From positions 1 to 41,954 of the forward strand of contig URHY01000008.1 of the NCBI GenBank assembly GCA_900547815.1: a DNA stretch of 41,954 nt. The letters run 5' to 3'. Positions 31,373 to 40,226 of the stretch are shown piece after piece. Origin of the DNA: an uncultured Solobacterium sp. (lineage in GTDB: Bacteria; Bacillota_I; Bacilli_A; Erysipelotrichales; Erysipelotrichaceae). Position numbers and translations under genes: made by a program. The notes below the pieces were generated by a model. It was not told the DNA's origin. It made no database searches and saw only the letters and a list, made by a program, of their open reading frames with translations. Within the stretch, counting starts at the first letter, position 1; each line of letters starts with the position of its first letter.

Positions 31373-32382
31373 AAAGACAGTATGCATCAATAGATATAGC
31401 GCGTTATGTTTCAGCGTTATTAGTTGTATGTATTCATACATTTCCATTTTTAGAAATATCAGAAACATTTAACACGTACTTTATTCATACTGTATGTCGT
31501 TTGGCCGTTCCATTTTTCTTTACAACAAGCGGGTTTTTCTTCTTTAGAAATTATGACTTGGAAAATGAAGATGTGAATGATGCTCGTTTAAAGAAAGCAT
31601 TACTTCGTCTTTTTAGAATCTATTTGATATGGACAATTATTTATTTGCCATATACGATTTTTGATTATACACACAATGGATTTCGCATATCGTATTTATT
31701 CACATACGTTAGAGATTTTATCTTTAATGGAAGTTATTATCACTTGTGGTTTTTACCAGCCTTAATGTTGGCGGATGTGATTGTGTATTATTTGTATAAG
31801 AAAAAAGGCTTGAAGTTTACATTGATTATTACATTCGCATTATATGTTGTGGGTTATTTAATTAATGTGTATACACCAGTATGGGAAAGTTTACCTTATA
31901 TTTCTTTCTTATTTGGATTCTTTACGAAAGCATTATCAACCGCAAGAAATGGAATTTTCTTTGGCCCTATGTTTATTGCTATGGGTTTATTGCTTTCAAG
32001 AACACGTCGTTTACCTAAAAAAGTAAGCTTACTTGCTTTCTTGATTAGTTTTGTATTATTGTTTTGTGAAGTAGCTCTATATCGTCATTTTAATATTTTG
32101 CGTGATCTAACAAGTATGTATATTTGTTTAGTTCCAGCTGTATATTTCTTAGTGAATTATTTATTGAAGGTCAATATACCATATCGTAAAATGTTTACAA
32201 TTTTGCGCCACGATTCATTGATGATTTATACTTCACATATTTTGTTTGCCAAAATCTTCTTAGCTTTGATGCCACATGCACATTTAGTTGTATATTTCTT
32301 AACTTTGGCATGTGCACAATGTTTAGCTGGTTTTGTGACTCGTTATCAGGATCAATATCCGGTGTTAAAAAAATTACTGTAA
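31369..32382 (+). CDS. Acyltransferase-3-like membrane protein resembling the VanT membrane domain
   Basis: A 337-residue protein with about ten membrane helices. Motifs: SIDIARYVSALLVVCIHTFP (7-26), CRLAVPFFFTTSGFFFF (about 43-59), YYHLWFLPALM and ARNGIFFGPMFIAMGLLL. These match, in order, what I recall of the membrane half of VanT serine racemases, which is joined to the racemase domain and is thought to bring in L-Ser. The gene starts inside the stop codon of the racemase gene (ATGA), so the two halves are adjacent but separate and in reversed order. Alternative: an O-acetyltransferase acting on the envelope. Confidence 0.75.
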   Translation: MKRQYASIDIARYVSALLVVCIHTFPFLEISETFNTYFIHTVCRLAVPFFFTTSGFFFFRNYDLENEDVNDARLKKALLRLFRIYLIWTIIYLPYTIFDYTHNGFRISYLFTYVRDFIFNGSYYHLWFLPALMLADVIVYYLYKKKGLKFTLIITFALYVVGYLINVYTPVWESLPYISFLFGFFTKALSTARNGIFFGPMFIAMGLLLSRTRRLPKKVSLLAFLISFVLLFCEVALYRHFNILRDLTSMYICLVPAVYFLVNYLLKVNIPYRKMFTILRHDSLMIYTSHILFAKIFLALMPHAHLVVYFLTLACAQCLAGFVTRYQDQYPVLKKLL

Positions 32383-32386
32383 GCTT

Positions 32387-33958
32387 ATGATTCGATTATT
32401 TCAAGTGAAATGTGCGAGTGAAAATGATATTGAAGCACAGATCTTAAAAAAACTGCGAATCCGTAAAGAAGACCTTTTGCAGTGGCACGTACATAGAAAA
32501 AGTGTGGACGCACGCCACCAGAAGGTCTTGTTTTCGTATGTCGTAGATTGTAAAGTAAAAAATGAAAAGAAACTTTTAAAATTAAAAGATGTTTCATTAA
32601 CACCCGATGAAACATATCATCCAGTAAAGAGTGGTAAACATCCATTATCGGCTAGACCTGTTGTAGTTGGATTTGGTCCAGCCGGCATGTTTGCAGCTTT
32701 GATTCTTGCGCAATATGGGTATAAACCTATTGTTTTAGAAAGAGGATCGAATGTGGATGTTCGTAAACAAAAGGTAGAAACCTTCTGGGAAAATGGAGCG
32801 TTGGATGAAGAGTGTAATGTTCAATTTGGTGAAGGTGGAGCTGGTGCCTTTAGTGATGGAAAACTAACGACAAGATCAAAGGATGCTTTATGTCGCAAAG
32901 TCTTGGAGGAGCTTGTTTCTTTTGGGGCAAAACCAGATATATTGATTGATCAACATCCTCATATTGGTACGGATGCCTTCTTGTCCATTATTAAAAATTG
33001 TCGTGAAGAAATCAAAAAATTGGGTGGAACTTTCTATTTTGATACGAAATTAGAAGATATCAAAATAGAAAATGACACTTTAAAACAAATCTATTTTAAT
33101 GAACAATGGGTAGATTGTAATGCTTTAATCTTGGCAACTGGACATAGTGCAAGTGATACAATTTTAATGCTTCATCAACATGGCCTTCATATTGAAAATA
33201 AACCATTTGCGGTAGGTGTTCGTATTGAACATAAACAAAAATATATCAATGAAGCTATGCTTCATGAGTATAGTCAAGACGAAAGATTGATTCCTGCACG
33301 TTATCAATTGACATATACAGCTTCCAATTCAAAAGGTGTTTATACATTCTGTATGTGTCCGGGAGGATATGTCATTCCTAGTTCATGCCAAAAAGAACAA
33401 TTGGTTGTGAATGGTATGTCTTATGCAAGTCGTAGTGGTGAAAATGCCAATAGTGCATTGCTTGTGCAGATCAATGACTCGGATTATGGTAACGAGTTGT
33501 TTGCCGGCTTAAAATATCAGGAAGACTTGGAAAAGAAAGCTTTTGATATGGGACATGATTATAAAGCTTGTGTACAGCTGGCCAAGGATTATTTAGAGAA
33601 TAGAGTGTCTAAACAATTTGAATCGGTATTACCAACGTATTCAATTGGTACAACATTCTGTGATTTGAATGATTTATTCTCAAAAGAAGTCAATTTAGCC
33701 TTACATGAAGCTTTAGAATATTTTGAAAAGAAGGTGCCTGGCTTTGTTTTGAGTGGTGCTATATTGAGTGCTGTGGAATCAAGAAGCAGCAGTAGTGTGC
33801 GTTTAGTACGTGATAAAGAATCTTATATTTCAAATATTCAAGGCATATATCCGAGTGGTGAAGGTAGTGGATATGCAGGTGGCATTATGACAAGTGCTAT
33901 TGATGGTATTCGTAGTGCTGAGCATCTAATTGAATACTTTGCCAAAGGGGATTTCTAA
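32387..33958 (+). CDS. FAD-dependent dehydrogenase (COG2509 type)
   Basis: A 523-residue flavoprotein. An N-terminal extension of about 90 residues precedes the dinucleotide fold VVVGFGPAGMFAALILAQYG (about 92-111). FGEGGAGAFSDGKLTTR (about 145-161) is typical of COG2509, as are LATGHSASDT and the C-terminal YPSGEGSGYAGGIMTSAIDG that closes the FAD site. The reaction is unknown; family members are annotated as uncharacterised FAD oxidoreductases. It starts 4 nt after the membrane gene, without a clear SD, and its stop overlaps yqeG, so it lies inside the operon. Confidence 0.85.
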   Translation: MIRLFQVKCASENDIEAQILKKLRIRKEDLLQWHVHRKSVDARHQKVLFSYVVDCKVKNEKKLLKLKDVSLTPDETYHPVKSGKHPLSARPVVVGFGPAGMFAALILAQYGYKPIVLERGSNVDVRKQKVETFWENGALDEECNVQFGEGGAGAFSDGKLTTRSKDALCRKVLEELVSFGAKPDILIDQHPHIGTDAFLSIIKNCREEIKKLGGTFYFDTKLEDIKIENDTLKQIYFNEQWVDCNALILATGHSASDTILMLHQHGLHIENKPFAVGVRIEHKQKYINEAMLHEYSQDERLIPARYQLTYTASNSKGVYTFCMCPGGYVIPSSCQKEQLVVNGMSYASRSGENANSALLVQINDSDYGNELFAGLKYQEDLEKKAFDMGHDYKACVQLAKDYLENRVSKQFESVLPTYSIGTTFCDLNDLFSKEVNLALHEALEYFEKKVPGFVLSGAILSAVESRSSSSVRLVRDKESYISNIQGIYPSGEGSGYAGGIMTSAIDGIRSAEHLIEYFAKGDF

Positions 33959-34482
33959 TGAATATTTTTGCACCGAATTATTATGTTCAGAGTTTTAAAA
34001 CTTTGAATATACAAAGATTACATGATCATGGAATTCAATTATTACTTTGTGATATTGACAATACATTAGTGGCGTATGATGAAGAGTGTCCAAACCAGGA
34101 TGTGATTGAATTCATTCATAAGTTAAAAAGGAATGGAATTGAAGTTGCGCTTTGTTCAAATTCTCCAAGTTCAAGGGGTAAAAATTTTGGTAAGCATCTT
34201 CCGGTTTCAAAAACATATCCATTTTCATGTAAACCATTTCCTTTTTGTTTTAAGAAGGCAATGAAAGATCATGGTTTAAAGGCCAATCAGATTGCGATTT
34301 TGGGCGATCAAATGTATACAGATATATTAGGTGGAAATATTTGGGGGTTGTATACAATATTAACAGCTCCAATTGCGATAAAGGATCGAAATATCACAAA
34401 GGTGTTTCGTTTCTTTGAAGAATTAATATATGGTTATTTAGAAAAGAAAAAATTATTGAAACGAGGTGAATTTGATGACTAA
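33958..34482 (+). CDS. yqeG: YqeG family HAD IIIA phosphatase
   Basis: A 174-residue HAD-superfamily phosphatase. Motif I is DIDNTLVAYDE (about 32-42) with the nucleophilic Asp, motif II is CSNSPSS, and motif III/IV is AILGDQMYTDILGGNIWG. The fold is close to the phosphatidylglycerophosphate phosphatase PgpP of plants, so that role is possible but untested here. AAAGGGGA is the SD. It opens the conserved yqeG-yqeH-yhbY-nadD-yqeK-rsfS-yqeM block. Confidence 0.92.
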   Translation: MNIFAPNYYVQSFKTLNIQRLHDHGIQLLLCDIDNTLVAYDEECPNQDVIEFIHKLKRNGIEVALCSNSPSSRGKNFGKHLPVSKTYPFSCKPFPFCFKKAMKDHGLKANQIAILGDQMYTDILGGNIWGLYTILTAPIAIKDRNITKVFRFFEELIYGYLEKKKLLKRGEFDD

Positions 34483-35554
34483 ATATTGTAAGGGTTGTGG
34501 TGTTTTACTACAAAATGAAGATGAAAATGCACTAGGCTATGTTCCTACTTTAGATGCTTCTTATTGTCAAAGATGTTATCGTATTCGTCATTATGGTGAT
34601 GTGACAATCAATATGCAGCAAGGGATTGAGTCCAACGCAACATTAGAAAAAATCAATAAGATTGATGGGGTTGTGTTCTGGGTTGTAGATTTATTTGCGT
34701 TTGAGGCTAACTTAATTTCGCGTTTAAATCAGAAACTTCCTGGTAAAGATATTGTCATGGTATTAACGAAGCGTGATGTTTTGCCGACAACTTTAACCGA
34801 TGAAAAAATCATCAACTTTGTGAAGCATCGTCTTCATGAAGAAAATATTATTGTGAAGGATATTGTGATTTGTGGTTATCTGTTAAAGGAAAATGATAAA
34901 TCTAGAGAATACTCTTCACGTATTGTGAATGCGATCTTAAAATATCGTAAAAATCGAAACGTGATTTTTATGGGTGTTGCCAATGCTGGTAAATCGACTG
35001 TGTTGAATCATTTATTGGCAACAAAAGACCTAACTACTTCTCAAAATCCAGGAACAACATTGGATTTAGTTCCAATTCCTTTTGAGGATTATACGATTTA
35101 TGATACGCCAGGCATTGAGAATACACATTCTTTATTAACGTATCTTCAACCAAAAGATTTAAAGACGGTAATTCCGACAAAGCCAATTCGACCATTTGTT
35201 TCACAAATCTTTGAAGATCAGTCATTTGCGGCTGCAGGTTTGGCAAGACTTGATGTAGTGGTAAGTGGTAAGGCAACAGTAGTTGGATATTTTTCTCGTT
35301 CTTTATCGATTCATAGAGGAAAATTAAGTAATGCGGATGCCTTGTGGCAAAAACATTTAAATGGTATGTTAGTGCCATGTGTAGACACTTCCTTACTAAC
35401 GATGCATACGTTCCATGCACCTAAACTTGAAGGTGAAAAGATGGATGTTTGTATTCATGGTATTGGATGGTTCTGTATTAGTGGACAAGTAAAAGATGTA
35501 TATGTAAAAGTACATAAGGGAATTCAAGTAACGTTTAGAAAGGCGATGATTTAA
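34475..35554 (+). CDS. yqeH: Ribosome biogenesis GTPase YqeH
   Basis: Circularly permuted GTPase needed for 30S subunit assembly. A zinc finger (CKGCG ... CQRC) opens the protein. The G motifs come in permuted order: G4 TKRD (about 98-101), G1 GVANAGKST (about 168-176), then NPGTT and G3 DTPG. A C-terminal RNA-contact domain follows. Start ATG 34475 is 8 nt after GAGG; a GTG nine bases earlier overlaps that SD. It overlaps yqeG by 8 nt. Confidence 0.94.
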   Translation: MTKYCKGCGVLLQNEDENALGYVPTLDASYCQRCYRIRHYGDVTINMQQGIESNATLEKINKIDGVVFWVVDLFAFEANLISRLNQKLPGKDIVMVLTKRDVLPTTLTDEKIINFVKHRLHEENIIVKDIVICGYLLKENDKSREYSSRIVNAILKYRKNRNVIFMGVANAGKSTVLNHLLATKDLTTSQNPGTTLDLVPIPFEDYTIYDTPGIENTHSLLTYLQPKDLKTVIPTKPIRPFVSQIFEDQSFAAAGLARLDVVVSGKATVVGYFSRSLSIHRGKLSNADALWQKHLNGMLVPCVDTSLLTMHTFHAPKLEGEKMDVCIHGIGWFCISGQVKDVYVKVHKGIQVTFRKAMI

Positions 35555-35844
35555 TGTTAACAAGTCAAAATAAAAAATATTTAAGAAAATTAGGAATGGA
35601 TTATAAATCATTATTCCAGATTGGAAAAGATGGTTTGAGTGATAATTTAATGGATACTTTATCCGATTCATTAGAGGCACATGAATTAGTAAAATGTAAT
35701 TTATTAAAGACATGTCCAGTGGATGTGCGTGAGGCAGCTATTGAATGTGCAAGCGCAACAGGTAGTGAAGTGGTTCATATTGTAGGACATACTTTCTTGT
35801 TGTATAGAAGAAGTAAAGAAAATAAATTGGAGCTTAAAAAATGA
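35554..35844 (+). CDS. yhbY: YhbY family RNA-binding protein
   Basis: A 96-residue CRS1-YhbY (CRM) domain protein that associates with pre-50S particles. Seen: LTSQNKKYLRKLG at the start, FQIGKDGLSDNLMDTLSDSLEAHELVKC (the GxxG-like core is GKDG) and VVHIVGHTFLLYRR at the end. Start and stop are shared with neighbours (TAATG with yqeH; 4-nt overlap with nadD). Confidence 0.92.
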   Translation: MLTSQNKKYLRKLGMDYKSLFQIGKDGLSDNLMDTLSDSLEAHELVKCNLLKTCPVDVREAAIECASATGSEVVHIVGHTFLLYRRSKENKLELKK

Positions 35845-36857
35845 AAATTGCCATTGTAGGAGGGTCTTTTGATCCAATCCATAATGGACATATTCAAATG
35901 GCCAATCAGTCTTTACAAGCTTTACAAGTTGATGAAGTGTGGTTTATGCCTACTTCAAGTACGCCCTTAAAAAATCGTGAATTGACATTGGATCAAGAAC
36001 GTTTGGCTATGATTGATTTGGTGGTTCAGAAAAATCCAAGATTTAAAGTATGTACGCTTGAGCTTGAAAGAGCTGGTAAAAGCTATACGTATGATACGCT
36101 TAAAAAATTGATTAAAACCTATCCTGAACATGAATTTTATTGGATTATTGGTAATGATCAATTGGAGCAGTTTGATAAGTGGTATCATGCAGATGAACTT
36201 GTTAAGATGGCTCATTTTGTATGTTTTGATAGAGAGGGAAAGCTTTCAGAATCAAAATATGACATTATGTGTATGACAATGCCTTCGGTCCCAGTTTCAA
36301 GTTCAGAAATTCGTTTGGGAAATAAATTGAATTATTTACCTGAAGATGTTTTGCGTTATATCTATCGAAACCGATTGTATGTGAAGGATTTTGTGGCAGC
36401 TAGATTAACGGAAAAAAGATATAAACATTCTTTATCGGTTGCCAAACTTTGTGAAGATTTTGCGTTGAACAATGGTTATGATATGCATATTGCGTATTAT
36501 ATTGGTTTGTTTCATGATATAGCTAAATATATGCCTAAGGATGAGATGATAAAATGGATGAATAGTATTTGTCCTGAAAACATGGAATATCCTGTAGCTG
36601 TATGGCATGGCTTTGTAGGGGCTGCTGTCACGAAAGATATTTTTTTGATTGATGATCCAATTATCTATAATGCGATCTATCATCATGTATTAGGAACGAG
36701 TAAAGATCCTTATGCGATGATGGTATTTTGTGCAGATAAATTAGATCCTTTGCGTGGATATGATTCTAGTAAGTTGATTGAAATTTGCAACAAAGATATT
36801 AAAGAAGGATTTGATTTGGTGGTTCAACAAAACCGTGAGTATTTAAAGAGAGGTTAG
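35841..36857 (+). CDS. nadD: NadD-YqeK fusion: nicotinate-nucleotide adenylyltransferase plus HD-domain hydrolase
   Basis: Residues 1-185 form NadD, which makes deamido-NAD from nicotinate mononucleotide and ATP: GGSFDPIHNGHI (7-18, with the HxGH-type motif) and the VSSSEIR block. Residues 190-338 form YqeK: KHSLSVAKLCEDFA, LFHDIAKYMP (HD pair), VWHGFVGAA, YHHVLG and CADKLDP. YqeK hydrolyses diadenosine tetraphosphate symmetrically. In Bacillus the two are separate adjacent genes; here no stop intervenes and the frame is continuous across the join. Overlaps yhbY by 4 nt. Confidence 0.93.
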   Translation: MKIAIVGGSFDPIHNGHIQMANQSLQALQVDEVWFMPTSSTPLKNRELTLDQERLAMIDLVVQKNPRFKVCTLELERAGKSYTYDTLKKLIKTYPEHEFYWIIGNDQLEQFDKWYHADELVKMAHFVCFDREGKLSESKYDIMCMTMPSVPVSSSEIRLGNKLNYLPEDVLRYIYRNRLYVKDFVAARLTEKRYKHSLSVAKLCEDFALNNGYDMHIAYYIGLFHDIAKYMPKDEMIKWMNSICPENMEYPVAVWHGFVGAAVTKDIFLIDDPIIYNAIYHHVLGTSKDPYAMMVFCADKLDPLRGYDSSKLIEICNKDIKEGFDLVVQQNREYLKRG

Positions 36858-36859
36858 AC

Positions 36860-37198
36860 ATGGAGATTTTAGATATTGTAGTTCATGCGATCTGTGAAAA
36901 GAAAGCACAAGATGTACGTGTATATGATGTAACGAGTTTGACTCCTTTTATGGATTCAATGATTGTTTGTTCGACTACGAATATTCGTCAGAATAATGCG
37001 ATTGCACAAAATATTAAGGATCGTTTAAGAGAAGCTGGATATATGGGAGATATGCATATCGAGGGTGACTCGGGTTCAAAATGGCTTTTAATTGATTTAA
37101 AAGAAGTGGTAGTCCATTTATTTGTGAATGAGGAAAGGCAGGTTTATAATCTGGACCGTTTATATTCGGATGTTCCAGTAAAAACATATGATTTATAA
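36860..37198 (+). CDS. rsfS: Ribosome silencing factor RsfS
   Basis: A 112-residue protein that binds L14 and prevents 70S assembly when nutrients are short. The family core is clear: VRVYDVTSLTPFMDSMIVCSTTN..QNNAIAQNI, then EGDSGSKWLLIDLKEVVVHLF and RQVYNLDRLYSDV. It starts 2 nt after the nadD-yqeK stop and overlaps yqeM by 11 nt. Confidence 0.94.
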   Translation: MEILDIVVHAICEKKAQDVRVYDVTSLTPFMDSMIVCSTTNIRQNNAIAQNIKDRLREAGYMGDMHIEGDSGSKWLLIDLKEVVVHLFVNEERQVYNLDRLYSDVPVKTYDL

Positions 37199-37898
37199 TA
37201 CATTGGCACATTATTATGATGCTTTAGTAAAAGATGAAGAGGCATCTAGAGAATGGGTTTCTTGGATTGAGAGTGAGCTTGCACCTTGTGATTGTTTAGA
37301 ACTTGCGTGTGGTAGTGGAGAAATCACAGAGATGCTTGCACAAAAAGGATATACGATGACAGCTCTTGATTTGAGTGAGGAAATGGTCAAGCAGGCAAAA
37401 AGTAAAAACTTAGAGGGTTCGATTGAGTTTTTATGTCAGGATATGCGTAATTTAAGTAATTTAAACTCATATTCTGGTATTTTCTGTTTGTGTGATAGTT
37501 TTAACTATATTTTAGAAAAAGAAGAAATTGATGCGTTCTTTCATGAAGTCAGTCAACATTTAAAATCAAATGGACTTTTCTTCTTTGATACACATTCTTT
37601 GGATCGTTTAGAAGAGTTTGATTCTGAATATAATGAGACAGGTGCTTTTGAAGATGGTTGTCAATACCAATGGTCAATCATGGCTGAGGATGATTATGTA
37701 TATCAAGATTTTGCGTTTTATATGAAAGACAAAGTGATTCAGGAGCATCATATTCAAAGGGTATATGATCCACAATGGTTGGCTAAGACTTTATCAAAGT
37801 ATTTTGATATTTTAAAAGTCACAACTGACTTTGATATTGAGGGTATTGCGCCTGGTGAAAAGTATTTTTATGTATGTAGAAAGAAGGTACAAGAATGA
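37188..37898 (+). CDS. yqeM: SAM-dependent methyltransferase YqeM
   Basis: A 236-residue class I methyltransferase. The SAM site is LELACGSGEITEMLAQKG (about 38-55), with LDLSEEMVKQA as the acidic loop and FLCQDMRNL as motif III. The YDALVKDEE start and the HTHSLDRLEEF region fit the YqeM group. The substrate is unknown. It starts within rsfS and overlaps mtnN by 4 nt. Confidence 0.88.
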   Translation: MIYNTLAHYYDALVKDEEASREWVSWIESELAPCDCLELACGSGEITEMLAQKGYTMTALDLSEEMVKQAKSKNLEGSIEFLCQDMRNLSNLNSYSGIFCLCDSFNYILEKEEIDAFFHEVSQHLKSNGLFFFDTHSLDRLEEFDSEYNETGAFEDGCQYQWSIMAEDDYVYQDFAFYMKDKVIQEHHIQRVYDPQWLAKTLSKYFDILKVTTDFDIEGIAPGEKYFYVCRKKVQE

Positions 37899-38575
37899 TT
37901 GGTATTGTAGCGGCAATGGATGCTGAAATTCTTGAATTTGAAAAGCGTATGGATGTAGTAGATCATACAAAGACAATTGCAGGATGTACATTAACTTATG
38001 GAAAATGGCAAGGTAAAGATGTAGTTTTATGCAAGAGTGGTGTAGGTAAGGCTTATGCGGCTATGTCTTGTACTATTTTGTGTATGCAAGAAAATGTGGA
38101 TAGTATTATCAATGTAGGTACAGCTGGTGGATTAACACAGGATGAACAAGTGTTGGATATTGTGATTAGTGATAAGGTTATTCAAGCCGATTATGATACA
38201 AGTCCATTAGATGGTCCTTCTGGTGTTGGATTGGTGTATAATAGTCATGAAAAATTGAGCCAAAGTTGTATTGAAGCGGCAAAGGCTATGCAGATTCGTT
38301 ATCATGTAGGTACGATAGCTTCTCAAGACTTATTTATGTCTAGAGATGAAGATTTTGAAAAGTTGATGAACAATTTCCCAGATTCAATTTGTTCGGAAAT
38401 GGAGGCAGGAGCAATTGGTGCTGTTGCCACAAAATTTAATATTCCATTTGTGATTGTGCGTTGTTTAAGTGATGTTGTGCATCATAATGAAAATCCAATG
38501 GAATTCTCTACATATGTTTCTAAGGCAAGTGCACAATCGGCTAAATTAATTGAAAACTGGTTGATGCGTATATAG
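37895..38575 (+). CDS. mtnN: 5'-methylthioadenosine/S-adenosylhomocysteine nucleosidase
   Basis: Cleaves adenine from MTA and SAH, recycling the by-products of SAM-dependent reactions. GIVAAMDAEI (2-11), NVGTAGGL (about 72-79), the SQDLFMS segment, EMEAGAIGAVA (about 168-178, catalytic Glu) and VRCLSDV are all present. Length 226 aa is normal. It directly follows the methyltransferase gene, with an ATGA overlap. Confidence 0.95.
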   Translation: MIGIVAAMDAEILEFEKRMDVVDHTKTIAGCTLTYGKWQGKDVVLCKSGVGKAYAAMSCTILCMQENVDSIINVGTAGGLTQDEQVLDIVISDKVIQADYDTSPLDGPSGVGLVYNSHEKLSQSCIEAAKAMQIRYHVGTIASQDLFMSRDEDFEKLMNNFPDSICSEMEAGAIGAVATKFNIPFVIVRCLSDVVHHNENPMEFSTYVSKASAQSAKLIENWLMRI

Positions 38576-38594
38576 TAAAAAAGGAGGGATAAGG

Positions 38595-39062
38595 ATGAAA
38601 CTAAGCCGTAGACATAAAAAACAACATGGAACAAAAACGACACTTGGATTAGTTATCATTCTTGTTCTTATATTACTTGTGCTTTGGTCGGAGTTTATTA
38701 GTGGACCTAATCGTGTCAAGGAACAGATTTATGCGCAAAGAGTTGAGAAAATAGAAAAACAAAACAAACATATAAAAGGAATTAGTGAGCATGTCTTTGA
38801 TTACACAACGTATCAGGGGTATGATGATACGACTTTATATTGGTATAATGCAAAGTCTAAATTGATTACTTCAAGAGATATCGAGACTTTGAATTATAAA
38901 AAGGCAAAGCGTATTGCGAAAAAGAATTATAAGATCAAATGTGAATCAATTGTACTTGGGTATGGCTACAACAATCCGGTATATGAAGTTCGTGGATCAA
39001 ATAAAATGATTCTTTTAGATTATGATAGTTTTGAACGTGTTTATGAAAGGAAGATACAATAA
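38595..39062 (+). CDS. ypmB: YpmB-like membrane-anchored protein (DUF5590)
   Basis: A 155-residue protein with a basic cytoplasmic start (SRRHKKQHGTK), one membrane segment (about 17-35) and an outside domain with a PepSY-like alternating pattern (YWYNAKSKLITSRD, NPVYEVRGSNKMILLDYDSF). Identification rests on size, topology and position before dnaD-nth as in Bacillus. The function is unknown. AAGGAGGG is the SD; its stop overlaps the dnaD start. Confidence 0.75.
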   Translation: MKLSRRHKKQHGTKTTLGLVIILVLILLVLWSEFISGPNRVKEQIYAQRVEKIEKQNKHIKGISEHVFDYTTYQGYDDTTLYWYNAKSKLITSRDIETLNYKKAKRIAKKNYKIKCESIVLGYGYNNPVYEVRGSNKMILLDYDSFERVYERKIQ

Positions 39063-39601
39063 TGGCTGATTTTGATTTTAATGCACCTTATGTAGATCGT
39101 AGAACTTGGATCATTGATCATCTACAAGATCTTGTTCTAGAACCAAAAGAAATATTAGTCGTATTGTTGATTGATTTTTTCAACCAGCAGCATATTTCAA
39201 TTGATCATGAATTGATTAGTGAAAAGTTAAAGATTAGTGTGGATGAAGTGGAAGATATTTTTACAGAATTATCAGATAAAGGCTATTTAACTTTAGATTA
39301 TGCGAATGGATCTTTGATTTTTAATATAGAAGGAATCTTTGAACTTTCAAATACAAATAACACTGCCATCGATCGTTCTTTATTAGAACAGTTTGAGATG
39401 GAGTTTGCGCGTCCACTATCTTCATCGGAAATGCAAAGAATTATTGATATGGCAAGTATGTATGATGAGCGTCGTGTGATTTGTGCATTAAATGAGGCTG
39501 TATGTAATGAGGTTTGTGATTTAAATTATATTGAAAGAATTCTACAGAATTGGCAACAAAAAGGCTTGTCGACTGAGGATTTGGAGAATGGTAAGCGATG
39601 A
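39062..39601 (+). CDS. dnaD: DnaD-domain replication protein
   Basis: Primosome protein that helps load the replicative helicase. Residues 1-95 form the winged-helix N-terminal domain (WIIDHLQDLVLEPKEILVVLLID). Residues 105-170 form the DnaD C-terminal domain (FEMEFARPLSSSEMQRI, then NYIERILQNWQQKGL, the YxxxILxxW motif). Length 179 aa is a little short. It overlaps nth by 4 nt. Confidence 0.93.
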   Translation: MADFDFNAPYVDRRTWIIDHLQDLVLEPKEILVVLLIDFFNQQHISIDHELISEKLKISVDEVEDIFTELSDKGYLTLDYANGSLIFNIEGIFELSNTNNTAIDRSLLEQFEMEFARPLSSSEMQRIIDMASMYDERRVICALNEAVCNEVCDLNYIERILQNWQQKGLSTEDLENGKR

Positions 39602-40224
39602 ATGCGAATGAAATTTTGGATGAAATGGAAAAGATTTTTCCGAATGCCAAGTGTGAATTGTATCATGAATCTGCATTTCAATTGATTGTTGCGGTGGTAC
39701 TTAGTGCACAAACAACGGATGCGATGGTTAATAAAGTAACGCCTGCATTATTCAAGGCGTATCCTACGGCAGAAAAGATGGCAGAGGCTACAGTTTCTGA
39801 ATTAGAGCTATATATTAAAAGAATTGGTTTGTATCGTAATAAGGCTCGCTCCATTTCAAATCTAAGTAAAGATTTAGTTGAAAGATATCATGGACAAGTA
39901 CCTTACACATATAAGGATTTAATGTCTTTAGCAGGTGTTGGAAGAAAGACAGCGAATGTCGTTCGTAGTGTAGCTTTCGATATTCCTAGCTTTGCGGTAG
40001 ATACCCATGTCAATCGTGTCAGTAAGCGTTTGGGTTTAGCCAAATATAATGATTCGGTTGAAAAGGTTGAGGAAAAATTAAAACGAAAAATCGATCGTTC
40101 AAGATGGAATCAAGGTCATCATGACTTTATATTTTTTGGTCGCTATCTTTGTCATTCAAGAAATCCAGAATGTGAAAGATGTCCTTTTAAAAGCTTTTGT
40201 AAGAAAGATAAATATGAGAAATAG
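39598..40224 (+). CDS. nth: Endonuclease III
   Basis: Base-excision glycosylase/AP lyase for oxidised pyrimidines. The HhH motif LAGVGRKTANVV (about 110-121) contains the catalytic Lys, VDTHVNRV (about 134-141) the catalytic Asp, and the C-terminus the 4Fe-4S loop C-x6-C-x2-C-x5-C. Length 208 aa is standard. It is the last gene of the long operon, before the terminator at 40227. Confidence 0.96.
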   Translation: MNANEILDEMEKIFPNAKCELYHESAFQLIVAVVLSAQTTDAMVNKVTPALFKAYPTAEKMAEATVSELELYIKRIGLYRNKARSISNLSKDLVERYHGQVPYTYKDLMSLAGVGRKTANVVRSVAFDIPSFAVDTHVNRVSKRLGLAKYNDSVEKVEEKLKRKIDRSRWNQGHHDFIFFGRYLCHSRNPECERCPFKSFCKKDKYEK

Positions 40225-40226
40225 CA

